This document shows positions 41,786 to 50,312 of a stretch of 64,000 nt of DNA, piece after piece. The position numbers and the translations under genes are program-made. Within the stretch, counting starts at the first letter, position 1; every line of letters begins with the position of its first letter. The notes below the pieces were generated by a model, which saw only the letters and a program-made list of their open reading frames with translations, did no database searches and was not told the DNA's origin. Source of the stretch: Actinomadura bangladeshensis (GTDB lineage Bacteria; Actinomycetota; Actinomycetes; Streptosporangiales; Streptosporangiaceae); the NCBI RefSeq assembly GCF_004348335.1, contig NZ_SMJW01000004.1:1-64000 (forward strand), in the 5' to 3' direction.

Positions 41786-42613
41786 GTGCGCGCCGCCCCC
41801 CTGCTCGTCCTGCCGGCCGCTGTGCTGGCGACCGCCGTCCTTCCGCCGTCCGCCGGACGGGCCGCCGCGGACGAGCCCTCCCCTCCGCCGCCGGTCGGCA
41901 CCGCCGGGACGTCCTTCCTCACGGCGACCACCGTGCAACCGGGCCAGCCGGTCCGGGTGTCCGCCTCGACCGGCGACCATCTGTACTGGTCGTTCGCCCT
42001 CGCCGCCGGGCAGACCGGCCAGGTCACGGTGACCGTCACCCTCCCGCCGGCGGGGAACCGCCACGGCGCCGCGACGTACACCGCCGACGTCTTCGACGGG
42101 CTGCGCCGCCGCCAGGCGTGCACGGCCGGCCCGCAGAACGCGACGGTCGGTGCCGACGCCGCACGGGCCGACCTCCGCTGCACACTGCGGCGGGTCCGCG
42201 CGTGGGCCGAACCGTGGTCCGACGACCCGCTGCCGGGCACCTACTACCTGCGGCTGTCGGCGAGCGCCCTGCCCGAGCAGGACCTCGGCCTGCCGATCCG
42301 GGCGGACGTGCGGATCACCGCGAAGGACGGCGACGCGCAACCGGCGGGCGGGAACCTGAAGGCGCCGCTGTCCCCGCCCGTCAACCCGGGGGCCACCCTG
42401 GCCCCGGACGCGGCGGCACCCGCGTCGCCGTCCGGGTCTCCGACCGCGGCCGGTTCCGCGCCGAAACCCGCCGAGCGCGTCAAGGGCTGGTTCTCCTGGC
42501 CGTCCAGCCGGTGGTGGTGGACGCTCGGCGGCGGTGTCCTCGCCGCCGCGGCGGCCGTGGCGGGATACAGCCTCACCCGCCACCCGCACCGCTGGTTCTC
42601 CGCCCCCCGCTGA
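41786..42613 (+). CDS. Secreted single-pass membrane protein, partner of the vWA protein
   Basis: A 275-aa protein. GTG 41786 has AAGGAG 8 bases upstream, located inside the vWA gene. A signal peptide (1-28) is followed by a beta-rich extracellular domain (about 36-190), resembling pre-peptidase C-terminal type domains (QPVRVSASTGDHLYWSFALAAGQTGQVTVTVTL). Next come a Pro/Ala/Ser linker and a transmembrane helix (about 248-265) with a short basic tail. It is coupled to the vWA gene. No enzyme motif seen and no assigned function. Confidence 0.82.
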   Translation: MRAAPLLVLPAAVLATAVLPPSAGRAAADEPSPPPPVGTAGTSFLTATTVQPGQPVRVSASTGDHLYWSFALAAGQTGQVTVTVTLPPAGNRHGAATYTADVFDGLRRRQACTAGPQNATVGADAARADLRCTLRRVRAWAEPWSDDPLPGTYYLRLSASALPEQDLGLPIRADVRITAKDGDAQPAGGNLKAPLSPPVNPGATLAPDAAAPASPSGSPTAAGSAPKPAERVKGWFSWPSSRWWWTLGGGVLAAAAAVAGYSLTRHPHRWFSAPR

Positions 42614-42622
42614 ACCGGCACC

Positions 42623-42673
42623 CGCGGCCGGGCGGTGCCCGCGGCCGGGCACCGCGGGCACCGCCCGGCCGCG
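42623..42673. terminator. Perfect 22-bp hairpin terminator after the vWA operon
   Basis: Bases 42623-42644 pair perfectly with 42652-42673 around the 7-base loop CCGGGCA. It starts 10 bases after the stop of the membrane-protein gene. The stem is almost entirely G and C and has no T-tract. Confidence 0.8.
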
Positions 42674-42743
42674 CGCATCACCGCCTCCGAACTCCGAGCG
42701 GAGTGGCACGTCTCGATGATCGAGAAGGCCGCAGACGTAGCCG

Positions 42744-42899
42744 GTGCAGCGAAATAGTGTCCGGCTGGTGGTGACCCGCCAGCGAACGTTCCCAGCCCTC
42801 CTCTCGCCCGGCACGGTCCACCTCGTCGGCGACGCCAACGAGGTCGACTACATCGAGGGCGCGATGCACTCGGCATGGAAGGTGGCCACCGCGATCTGA
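42744..42899 (+). pseudogene. C-terminal fragment of a flavin amine oxidase-like gene
   Basis: The 51-residue frame ends GTVHLVGDANEVDYIEGAMHSAWKVATAI, which has the form of the C-terminal FAD-binding tail of flavin amine oxidases (hfAGe....yveGAvrSG..aA). Nothing upstream in any frame continues the protein. Probably a truncation remnant. Confidence 0.42.
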
Positions 42900-42929
42900 C
42901 CACGGTTGTGTCCGCCTCGGCTGCCGGTG

Positions 42930-43034
42930 TCACCGGTCGATCATGCCGAGGCCGTGGTCGCCGTATCGGGCTCCTTGGGCCCCGGTGGTGGGGACGGCGG
43001 CGTCGATGGCGTTGAGGTCGGACGCGGTCAGGAT
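42930..43034 (-). pseudogene. C-terminal fragment of an aldo/keto reductase
   Basis: The minus strand reads ILTASDLNAIDAAVPTTGAQGARYGDHGLGMIDR then stop. This matches the usual aldo/keto reductase ending (LTxxDLxxIDxAxPxGxxxGxRYxxxxMxxLD). The upstream part of the gene is missing. With the neighbouring amine-oxidase scrap it makes 42.7-43.1 kb a site of repeated gene loss. Confidence 0.55.
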
Positions 43035-43158
43035 CGCGTTCGATGAGATCCTCGCCGCCCACCTCGCCCAGATCGAGGCCGCGATTCCCTGACGCGCCCT
43101 CTCGTCCCCTCCGGGTGACACCGCGGGTCAGGACCCTGCCGCGGCGGGGTCACGCGAG

Positions 43159-43542
43159 TCAGGCCTTGGCGCGCTGCCGCTTGAGGCGGAGTTCCTCCCT
43201 GCGGACTTCGGCTTGGACGGCCTGCTCGCGTTCCAGCCAGTCGGGCCTTTCGGCCTTCAGGTCCTCGATCTCGGCCGTGGTGAGGGGGTCGGTGATGCCG
43301 GCGCGGGCCAGACCTGAGATGGAGACGCGGAGCTTGGTGGCGACGACCTGGCGGGGATGGGGGCCTTCGCGGCGCAGGTTCGCCAGCCATGAGGGCGGGT
43401 CGGCTTGGAGCGCGTTCAACTCGTCCCGGGAGACGGGCCCTTCCTGGAACTCGGCGGGTGCTGCCGACAGCAGGATCCCCAGCTTCTTGGCCGCGGTCGC
43501 GGGCTTCATTGTCTGCGGGGTCTTTGCTTTGGACGTGCCCAT
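43159..43542 (-). CDS. DUF5997 family protein
   Basis: A 127-aa conserved actinobacterial protein of unknown function. Signature: KTPQTMKPATAAKKLGILLSAAPAEFQEGPVSRDELNALQADPPSWLANLRREGPHPRQVVATKLRVSISGLARAG. It looks like a small helical DNA- or protein-binding fold, with a repeat-like second half (ITDPLTTAEIEDLKAERPDWL). It is divergent from the LysR-effector-domain gene, an arrangement conserved in other actinobacteria from general knowledge, suggesting a functional pair. Confidence 0.85.
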   Translation of the reverse strand: MGTSKAKTPQTMKPATAAKKLGILLSAAPAEFQEGPVSRDELNALQADPPSWLANLRREGPHPRQVVATKLRVSISGLARAGITDPLTTAEIEDLKAERPDWLEREQAVQAEVRREELRLKRQRAKA

Positions 43543-43597
43543 GGCCTCAAGGGTAGCCAGCGGCAGGGAACCGTCTCGCCGTGACTAGGGTGGCGGG

Positions 43598-44281
43598 GTG
43601 ACCGATGGTGAGTTCCGGCTGGCCTACGTGCCGGGCGTGACGCCCGGGAAGTGGGCCGGGGTGTGGGCCGAGCGGGTCCGGGAGGTGCCGCTTCGCCTGC
43701 TGCATACGCCGGCGGCCGAGGTCGTCCCCCTGCTGCGGAACGGTGGCGTGGAGGCGGCGTTCGTACGCCTGCCCGTCGACCGCGAGGGCCTCCATGTGAT
43801 CCCCCTGTACGTGGAGACGACGGTGGTCGTGGTGCCCAAGGACCACGCGGTGGCCGCAGTGGAGGAGGTGGATCTCGCCGATCTCGCCGACGAGGACGTG
43901 TTCGAGCCGCTCGACGACGTCTTGACCTGGGGCGAACGCCCCGGGCAACCGGCCTTCACCCGTCCCGGGAGTACCGCCGACGCGATCGGGTTGGTGGCGT
44001 CGGGAGCCGGCGTCCTGCTGCTCCCGCAGTCTCTGGCCCGCCTCCACCACCGCAGAGACCTCACCTACCGGACCGTGACCGACGCTCCTCAGTCGCAGAT
44101 CGGCCTGGCCTGGCTCGATGCCGAGACGACCGACCTGATGGAGGAACTGATCGGCATCGTCCGCGGCCGCACCCCCAACAGCTCCCGTGGCCGCAATCCC
44201 CGGCAACAGCCCGCCCGTAAGAAGCCACCGCAACAGCGCCCCGCCTCCAAGCACCGCCACCAGAAGCGCCGCCGCAGGTGA
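43598..44281 (+). CDS. LysR-type effector-binding domain protein lacking the DNA-binding domain
   Basis: A 227-aa protein consisting of a LysR/periplasmic-binding-protein effector domain (FRLAYVPGVTPGKWAGVWAERV ... ETTVVVVPKDHAVAAVEEVDLADLADEDVFEPL ... DAIGLVASGAGVLLLPQSLARL) with no N-terminal helix-turn-helix. The last 35 residues are very basic (RKKPPQQRPASKHRHQKRRRR). GTG 43598 has a TAGGGT -10-like box 7 bases upstream, so it is probably leaderless. Paired divergently with DUF5997, which may supply the DNA-binding or partner function. Confidence 0.88.
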   Translation: MTDGEFRLAYVPGVTPGKWAGVWAERVREVPLRLLHTPAAEVVPLLRNGGVEAAFVRLPVDREGLHVIPLYVETTVVVVPKDHAVAAVEEVDLADLADEDVFEPLDDVLTWGERPGQPAFTRPGSTADAIGLVASGAGVLLLPQSLARLHHRRDLTYRTVTDAPQSQIGLAWLDAETTDLMEELIGIVRGRTPNSSRGRNPRQQPARKKPPQQRPASKHRHQKRRRR

Positions 44282-44345
44282 CGAGAACCGCGCCTCACCG
44301 ACAGCACCCCGCCATCTGACAGGCGCGGTCGTAGAGCCCGGCGTG

Positions 44346-44543
44346 TCACTTGCTCGGCTGGGGGACCTTGCAGTCGGCGGTGGGGTTGAGACCGATGTAG
44401 TTGAGCGGGCCGGAGGCCCAGGTGATCCCGATCGTGGCGATTTTGGCGCAGCTGCCGTCGAACTGGGCGTAGTAGTGGCGCTGTCCCGCGGCGAGCGCCC
44501 CAATGATCAGCCAGGCGACGAGCATCCACCGTCCGGACCTCAT
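44346..44543 (-). CDS. Small conserved single-pass membrane protein
   Basis: A 65-aa protein with one N-terminal helix (WMLVAWLIIGALAAGQ) and an extracellular tail containing two cysteines (GSCAKIATIGITWASGPLNYIGLNPTADCKVPQPSK). ATG 44543 has GGAGG. Similar short proteins are widespread in actinobacteria, with the GPLNY..NP...C.LPQPS pattern; function unknown. Stands alone. Confidence 0.75.
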   Translation of the reverse strand: MRSGRWMLVAWLIIGALAAGQRHYYAQFDGSCAKIATIGITWASGPLNYIGLNPTADCKVPQPSK

Positions 44544-44693
44544 CGCTACCTCCGGTGATCGCTTCGCCGACCTTGGGGTACGACAGTAACGACAAGATCG
44601 TCCATAGTTAAGCAAGTCGGGCCGGGTGTGTCCTGTCACGGGCGTCTCGCGCGGCCGCCGCCCCCGGTTCCACCGTGGTCTACCCCGGTTGCG

Positions 44694-46391
44694 TCATGTC
44701 CCGGTCCTGGCCGCGTCGACCGCCGCCTGCACGGTGGGATGAACGTGCCTCAACTCCGGCCTGGCCTCGGCGGTGCGCAACACGTCCCGGACCTGACCCA
44801 CGTCGCCGGCCAGCAGGAGCCGGACTCCGCGGGTCTCCAGTTCCTCGGCCATCTCGTCGAGCATGCGTACCGCGCTGACGTCGACGAAGGGCACCGTCTC
44901 GGCGTCGATCACGACCGCCGTCGCCCCTTCCCGGCCGACGGCGCTTCGTACCGTGGACCGGATCCGCTCGGCGTTGGCGAAGTAGATGCCCGCCTCGACG
45001 CGCAGCACGATCACCCCCGGGATCCTGCGGCCGTCGGTGTGCCTGTCCAGCGCGGCGAAGTGGCCGTTCCCCGGCAGTTGCCCCAGTTCGCTGATGACCG
45101 GGCGCGAGGAGCGGTAGAGGAGCAGGAGCAACGAGGCGCCGATGCCGATGAAGAGGCCGGGCAGCGTGTCGAAGACCATGACCCCGAGCATCGCGGCGAC
45201 CGCGGTGACGAAGTCGGGCCGCGCGGCGATGCCGTAAGCCCGGCCGGGCCTGCGGGTGGAGACGCGGTAGAGGGCCGCCAGCGAGGGGACGTCGACCAGC
45301 CCGGCCACCGCCGCGATCACCACACCCGCGAGCACCGCCTCGGGGAGCTTCTCGAAGAGGCCGGTGAAGAAGAGCAGCGTGATCACGGTGAGGAGGGCGG
45401 TGAAGACCCCGGACAGCTGGGTGCGCGCGCCCGCCGACCAGTTGACGGCGGTCTTCGACAGGCTGCCGTTGACGACCATGCCGCTGGACAGGCCGGCCCC
45501 CAGGCCGGCGGCCCCGAGCCCGATCAGCTCGCGGTCGGCGTCCACCTCGTAGTGGTCGCGGGCGGCGTAGCTCTTCGCCGCACCGAGTCCCTCGGCGAAG
45601 GCGACGAGCAGCACGCCGACACTCCCGGCGGCGAGGCCGCCGAGGTCGTCCACCGAGACGTCGGGGAAGCCGAACGAGGGCAGCCCGGTCGCGATTCCGC
45701 CGACGACGGCGACACCGTGGTCCTCCAGATCGAAGGCCGCCGCCGCCGCGATCCCCAGCGCCACCGCGAGCAGCGAACCGGGCAGGAACGGGGCGACCCG
45801 CTTGAGGACGAGGATCAGCAGGAGGCTGCCGGCGCCGACCACGAGGGTGAGCCCGCTCGTTCCGCCGAGGGCGCCGAGCAGCGCCCAGACCTTCTCGAAG
45901 AAGTCCCCCGGCGCAGCCTCGACGCCGAACAGCTTCGGCAACTGGCCCGCGATGATGGTCAGTGCCAGGCCGACGATGAAGCCCTTCAGGACCGGCTCGG
46001 AGATGAAGCCGGCGAGGAAGCCGAGGCGCAGCAGTCCGGCGAGGAGCGCCGCGATGCCCACCGTGACGGCCAATGCCGCCGTCATCGCGGTGCGGACATC
46101 CGCGCTCGAACCGCGTGCGGCCTCACCGACGATCGCCGCCGACAGCGCCGCCGTCGCCGCCATCGGCCCGACCACCAGGTGCCTGGAGCTGCCGAAGGCG
46201 GCGTAGAGGATCAGGGCCACGGGCGCGGCGTAGAGGCCGACCACGGGCGAGACGCCGGCGATCGTCGCGTAGGCGAGCGCCTCGGGCACGAGGACCGCCC
46301 ACACCGTCACCCCGGCCAGGGCGTCCCGCCCCAGCCATTGCCGCCGGTACCCCCGCAGTGAAGGGAACAGCCCGGGCATGCTCGGCCTCAT
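44694..46391 (-). CDS. SulP-family anion transporter with STAS domain
   Basis: A 565-aa transporter of the SLC26/SulP family, moving sulfate, bicarbonate or related anions. About 12-14 helices: DALAGVTVWAVLVPEALAYATIAGVSPVVGLYAA is the family signature start and SRHLVVGPMAATAAL follows. The C-terminal STAS domain (about 430-550) contains VVIDAETVPFVDVSAVRMLDEMAEEL. ATG 46391 overlaps the upstream stop as TGATG, so the gene is coupled to the GAP-family gene. Both lie downstream of two DUF1254 genes in the same direction. Confidence 0.94.
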   Translation of the reverse strand: MRPSMPGLFPSLRGYRRQWLGRDALAGVTVWAVLVPEALAYATIAGVSPVVGLYAAPVALILYAAFGSSRHLVVGPMAATAALSAAIVGEAARGSSADVRTAMTAALAVTVGIAALLAGLLRLGFLAGFISEPVLKGFIVGLALTIIAGQLPKLFGVEAAPGDFFEKVWALLGALGGTSGLTLVVGAGSLLLILVLKRVAPFLPGSLLAVALGIAAAAAFDLEDHGVAVVGGIATGLPSFGFPDVSVDDLGGLAAGSVGVLLVAFAEGLGAAKSYAARDHYEVDADRELIGLGAAGLGAGLSSGMVVNGSLSKTAVNWSAGARTQLSGVFTALLTVITLLFFTGLFEKLPEAVLAGVVIAAVAGLVDVPSLAALYRVSTRRPGRAYGIAARPDFVTAVAAMLGVMVFDTLPGLFIGIGASLLLLLYRSSRPVISELGQLPGNGHFAALDRHTDGRRIPGVIVLRVEAGIYFANAERIRSTVRSAVGREGATAVVIDAETVPFVDVSAVRMLDEMAEELETRGVRLLLAGDVGQVRDVLRTAEARPELRHVHPTVQAAVDAARTGT

Positions 46392-47068
46392 CAGGAGGAG
46401 AGATCACTGATCGCGTTGCCCACCAGCTTCGCGGCGAGGATCAGGCAGACCACGGTCATGATCGCCGAGTTGTTGCGCTCCATCCAGAGCTTGAGGCCGT
46501 CGAGGATGCGCCGGGAGCGCTCCTTGAGGACGAAGTAGAGCACGACCGGCACTCCGGTCCCGAGCGCCCCGATCACGACGAAGACCGCGAGTGCCGCGGC
46601 CTGTGCGCCGGCCGAGGTGTCCGTGCGCGCGATCGCCGCCGCCGCGGCGATCACGAGCAGCAGGTTCTTCGGGTTGACGGCGGACAGCGCGATTCCGAGT
46701 CCTCCCGCCTTGACGGGTGTGAACGAGTCGACCGTGCGCATCCACTTCGGCAGCGGCACCTCCTCGTCGCCGCGCGGCCGGCCGCGCCACTCCCGCACCG
46801 CCACCCACAGCAGCAGCACGCCGAGTGCCAGGTCGAGCGCGCTGACCCAGCCGGCAGGCTGCCCCTGGTCGCTCGGGCCCGCACCGCCCGAGACCAGCAG
46901 CACGATCGTGCCGACCAGGGACAGACCCAGGACCCAGCCCAGGAGCAGCGCCGGCCCGTTGGACCGCGCTCTGGGGGTCGCGAGCATCAGCACCACACCG
47001 ATGATCGGGAACGGGCTCAGCGCCACTCCGACCCCGTACGACAGAATCTGACCGATCGCCTCGCCCAC
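46391..47068 (-). CDS. GAP family (Sap-type) membrane protein
   Basis: A 225-aa six-helix protein related to mycobacterial Sap/GAP proteins that help move peptidolipids or sulfolipids, and more distantly to LysE-type exporters. GTG 47068 has GAGG. Motifs: GVALSPFPIIGVVLMLATPRARSNGPALLLGWVLGL and SAVNPKNLLLVIAAAAAIA. Coupled to the SulP gene by a TGATG overlap and 11 bases after the DUF1254 gene. Transport of a sulfated or other anionic compound with SulP is an inference. Confidence 0.88.
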   Translation of the reverse strand: MGEAIGQILSYGVGVALSPFPIIGVVLMLATPRARSNGPALLLGWVLGLSLVGTIVLLVSGGAGPSDQGQPAGWVSALDLALGVLLLWVAVREWRGRPRGDEEVPLPKWMRTVDSFTPVKAGGLGIALSAVNPKNLLLVIAAAAAIARTDTSAGAQAAALAVFVVIGALGTGVPVVLYFVLKERSRRILDGLKLWMERNNSAIMTVVCLILAAKLVGNAISDLSS

Positions 47069-47079
47069 GGCCGTCTACC

Positions 47080-48513
47080 TCATGCCGGTTCGACTTCGCC
47101 CGGCCGCCAGCTCTGGTCGAACCAGCCTTCCAGCGGACCGTAGAGCCGCAGGACGACGAACCATCCCTTACCGGGGACCGTCTGGATCCAGTTCGCCTCC
47201 CGGCCCGGCGGCGCGGTCGGGCCGAAGTGGATGACCGTGTCGCCGTCGTCCTCGGCCCGCACGGCGTCCGAGAGGCTGTTCACGCTCGGGTAGGGGTCGT
47301 CGGTGCGCAGCAGCGACCGGGTCTGCGGGTCGTAGACGTCGACGGCCCAGAAGTTCTTCGCCGGGATGCCCTTGGGAAGGGTGAGCGTGTAGCTCTTCTC
47401 GCCGTCGAGCCAGGCGCCGGTGGAGTCCTCGGCCGTGTAGGCGTACTGCGATCCGGCCCCGACCGCCGCCTTCGCCATCGCCGGCGTGACCACGACGGCC
47501 GCGTGATGGTAGATGGCGCGAGCGTCCAGCAGCCGCGCACCCTGCGGCGATAGGAACTCGTGGCTCCCCGAGGGGAACATGTTCTTCCACGAGCTGCCCG
47601 CGTAGTAGTAGAAATCCGGGTCGCGCGGTTTGAAGGTCAGCGTCCGTACGAGGCCCGCCCCGACCCGCGCGGCGGTGTCGAGGATGGAGCGCATGCGGTC
47701 GTCCGGCCGAAAGGGTTCGCCGGGCACGATGCCGATCGAGGCGAGCTGTCCCGCGCGCTCGGGGTCGAGCGCCTCGGGCGGTTCCTCCTGGACGATCTCG
47801 TCGACCTCCCCGAAGAACGAGAAGTCGTTGGCGGGGACCGAATTGAAGACGGAGTCGGCGAAGTTGACGAAACGCTGCTCAGGCGGGTCGGCCGCGGCCG
47901 AAAGCGGGTACATCCGCGTCTTGAGCAGGCTCTCGACGCCCCCCAGCACGCGGAACGTCGCCCAGCAGGCGAAGGTCGGCGACCGCGAGACGAAGTAGCC
48001 GTCCGGGACGTCGCCGTCGTGGCCCGGGGGCAGGAAGAGGTACTTGCCTCCTCTGCCCTCGTCGGGTCCGGCGATCCCCATGTCGGCGACGTAGCGCTGC
48101 CAGAAGTCGTCGACGACGCTCAGCGAGCCCTCCGGCACCTCGATCACCGTCGGGCCGTCCTGATCGAGCGCCAGGAAGGCCAACCCGTACGTGGTCTCGG
48201 TGTTCACCGTGAGTATCAGGGGTGCCGAACTGCACCGCGGGGCCGTGTAGCCGATCGCGTGGGAGTCGATCCCGAGGCTCCGCAGCCCGCGCCGCATCGC
48301 CACCATCGCGGCGCCGGGCAGGCAGTTGAGGAAGACCTCGATCCCGCGCAGAAGGTCGAGCGCGTCGTAGCTCCGGGTGACGGTGTCGGGCAGGGGCAGG
48401 CCGTCGAAGAAGCCCATCGCGCCGAAGACCGCCTCCAGCCGGTCCGGGACGCCGATCGACGCGAGGGTCTCAGCTGATACGCCCGGGCTGGGCGCGTCGC
48501 TCACGTGGGGCAC
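47080..48513 (-). CDS. DUF1254/DUF1214 domain protein, copy 1
   Basis: A 477-aa protein with an N-terminal DUF1254 (RSYDALDLLRGIEVFLNCLPGAAMVAMRRGL ... TTYGLAFLALDQDGPTVIEVP) and a C-terminal DUF1214 (SYTLTLPKGIPAKNFWAVDVYDPQTRSLLRTD ... ANWIQTVPGKGWFVVLRLYGPLEGWFDQSWRPGEVE). GTG 48513 follows AGGAGG. No signal peptide or membrane segment is obvious. The family is common in soil bacteria and has no firm function. Tandem paralogue of the next gene. Confidence 0.9.
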   Translation of the reverse strand: MPHVSDAPSPGVSAETLASIGVPDRLEAVFGAMGFFDGLPLPDTVTRSYDALDLLRGIEVFLNCLPGAAMVAMRRGLRSLGIDSHAIGYTAPRCSSAPLILTVNTETTYGLAFLALDQDGPTVIEVPEGSLSVVDDFWQRYVADMGIAGPDEGRGGKYLFLPPGHDGDVPDGYFVSRSPTFACWATFRVLGGVESLLKTRMYPLSAAADPPEQRFVNFADSVFNSVPANDFSFFGEVDEIVQEEPPEALDPERAGQLASIGIVPGEPFRPDDRMRSILDTAARVGAGLVRTLTFKPRDPDFYYYAGSSWKNMFPSGSHEFLSPQGARLLDARAIYHHAAVVVTPAMAKAAVGAGSQYAYTAEDSTGAWLDGEKSYTLTLPKGIPAKNFWAVDVYDPQTRSLLRTDDPYPSVNSLSDAVRAEDDGDTVIHFGPTAPPGREANWIQTVPGKGWFVVLRLYGPLEGWFDQSWRPGEVEPA

Positions 48514-48593
48514 TGCGTTCCTCCTAGAAGCATGGCCGGCTCGCCGTCCGGACCGTCACACCTACCGATCGCCCCGATCACCGCCGCGCCGGG

Positions 48594-50186
48594 TCAGCCC
48601 ACCGCCTCGACCTCGCCCGGACGCCAGGTCCTGTCGAAGAACGGCGGCAGAGGGCTGTAGAACCGCAGGACCACGAACCATCCCTTGCCCGGCACGGTCT
48701 GGATCCAGTTGCCCTCCGGCACGCCGTCGGGCCGGTCGGGCCCGAAGTGCACCGTGGTCGTGCCGTCCGCATCGGCGACCGCCGCCGGGGTCGGATAGTC
48801 CTGGCTGCCGGCCCGGGGGAAGCGCTGCGGCGTGGAGAGCATCGAGCGGGTCTGGTTGTCGTAGACGGTGCACGACCAGAAGCGGGCGGCGGGAATGTCC
48901 GGCGGAAGCACCAGACGGTAGTGCCCGCCCCCGTCGAGGGCCCGGTCCTGCCGGTCCGCGAACGCGAACAGGTACTGCGAGCCGATGCCGGGCAACGGTG
49001 CGGTGAACGCCGGGCTGATGCCCACGCCCAGGTACCACCACCAGTTCCGGAGGTTGAGCCTGCGGGCGCCGTCGCTCCTGCGGAGCTCGACGCCCCGGTC
49101 GGTGATCTCCGGGGGCGGGGTCATGAAGTCGTAGCCGGACACGAGCAGGCCGTTGACCCATTGGGAGGACGCACCGTAGAAGTGCGCCCCCTCGTCCGGG
49201 CGCGGGCGGAAGGCGAGGGTACGGGCCGTGGCGTTCCCCACCGCGGCCGCCTCGGCGAGGATGCCGCGCATCCGCGGATCCGGCTGGAAGGGCCGGCCCT
49301 TGGCGATCCCGACCGCGGCCAGCGCGCCGGCGATCTCCGGATCGAGCGCCTCGGCCGGCTGGTCGTGCACGAGTTCACTCGCGAAGTCGAAGTACGTCGC
49401 GTCCGCGGGCGGGACCGTGTTCACGGCGAGCCCGGTGCCCTCGATGAAGCGCGGCGGGTCGGCCCTGCGGAGCGCGGCGGTCCACGTCTCAGCGGTCCAC
49501 GGCGACGGCGGGGCCGTGCCCCCCGTGACGATCTCCCCGATGCTGGTTCCGAGGAACCCGGGGACGTAGCGGTGGATGCGCAGCCCCTCCTTGATGCGCT
49601 CGACCGCCGGCTTCGGGTCGTCGCGCTCCAGGAACGCCCGCCCGCCGAGGAGAAGGCGCGTGGTGCGAGTCGGCTGTGTGAAGTAGCCGCCCTCCGGGAG
49701 AGGACCCTCATAACCGGGCGGCACGAAGAGGTATTTGCCGCCGGCCCCGCGATCCGGCCCGGCCATACCGGGATCCGCGACCCAGCGGAACCACATGTCA
49801 TTGACGAAACAGAGGGAGAGGGGCGGTATTTCCACTACCAGCGGGCCCTCGGTCAGGTCGAGAAAGCTTATGAAATAGACGGTGTCGGCGTTCCCGGTGA
49901 GCACGAGCGTCTCGGAATCCATGAACTCCGAGAAGAGCAGGACGTCGTGGTCCCTGATACCGGCCTCGAGGAAGCCCCTGCGCGCCGCCCACATATTGAC
50001 CCCGGAATACGCGTCGAGGAAGCCCCGGACGGCCTGCACATGGTCCAGATGGTCGTAGACGCGGTCGGCGGTCTCGTCCGTGGGCCTGCCCAGCGGGAAT
50101 TCCAGAGTGCCCAGATGCGTCTCCACCCGCTCGGGCGTCGAGAGCGACTCCATGACCTGGGGCGAGATCCGTCCGGCTTGCTGCAA
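48594..50186 (-). CDS. DUF1254/DUF1214 domain protein, copy 2
   Basis: A 530-aa paralogue with a longer middle region. TTG 50186 is chosen because GGAG lies 7 bases upstream and the N-terminus then aligns with copy 1 (RISPQVMESLSTPERVETHLG against GVSAETLASIGVPDRLEAVFG); ATG 50153 is an alternative. Shared ends include DTVYFISFLDLTEGPLVVEIPP and GNWIQTVPGKGWFVVLRFYSPLPPFFDRTWRPGEVE. A short inverted repeat (TCGAGAG...CTCTCGA, 50202-50222) lies in its leader. Probably derived by tandem duplication and co-transcribed with copy 1. Confidence 0.87.
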   Translation of the reverse strand: MQQAGRISPQVMESLSTPERVETHLGTLEFPLGRPTDETADRVYDHLDHVQAVRGFLDAYSGVNMWAARRGFLEAGIRDHDVLLFSEFMDSETLVLTGNADTVYFISFLDLTEGPLVVEIPPLSLCFVNDMWFRWVADPGMAGPDRGAGGKYLFVPPGYEGPLPEGGYFTQPTRTTRLLLGGRAFLERDDPKPAVERIKEGLRIHRYVPGFLGTSIGEIVTGGTAPPSPWTAETWTAALRRADPPRFIEGTGLAVNTVPPADATYFDFASELVHDQPAEALDPEIAGALAAVGIAKGRPFQPDPRMRGILAEAAAVGNATARTLAFRPRPDEGAHFYGASSQWVNGLLVSGYDFMTPPPEITDRGVELRRSDGARRLNLRNWWWYLGVGISPAFTAPLPGIGSQYLFAFADRQDRALDGGGHYRLVLPPDIPAARFWSCTVYDNQTRSMLSTPQRFPRAGSQDYPTPAAVADADGTTTVHFGPDRPDGVPEGNWIQTVPGKGWFVVLRFYSPLPPFFDRTWRPGEVEAVG

Positions 50187-50312
50187 GGCATCGCTCCGTT
50201 CTCGAGAGAGGTCCCCTCTCGACCACGAGCCGTACCTGCCGCGGACCACCACTAAACGCATTTTCCCAAGTCATGGATTGCTCATTACACGACAAGCCGC
50301 GGGGCCGATACG

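Noticed and set aside
44628-46361. 577-codon plus-strand frame opposite the SulP gene
   Set aside because: Composition is dominated by Arg, Asp, Gly and Glu with no fold signature. The minus-strand SulP reading is unambiguous.
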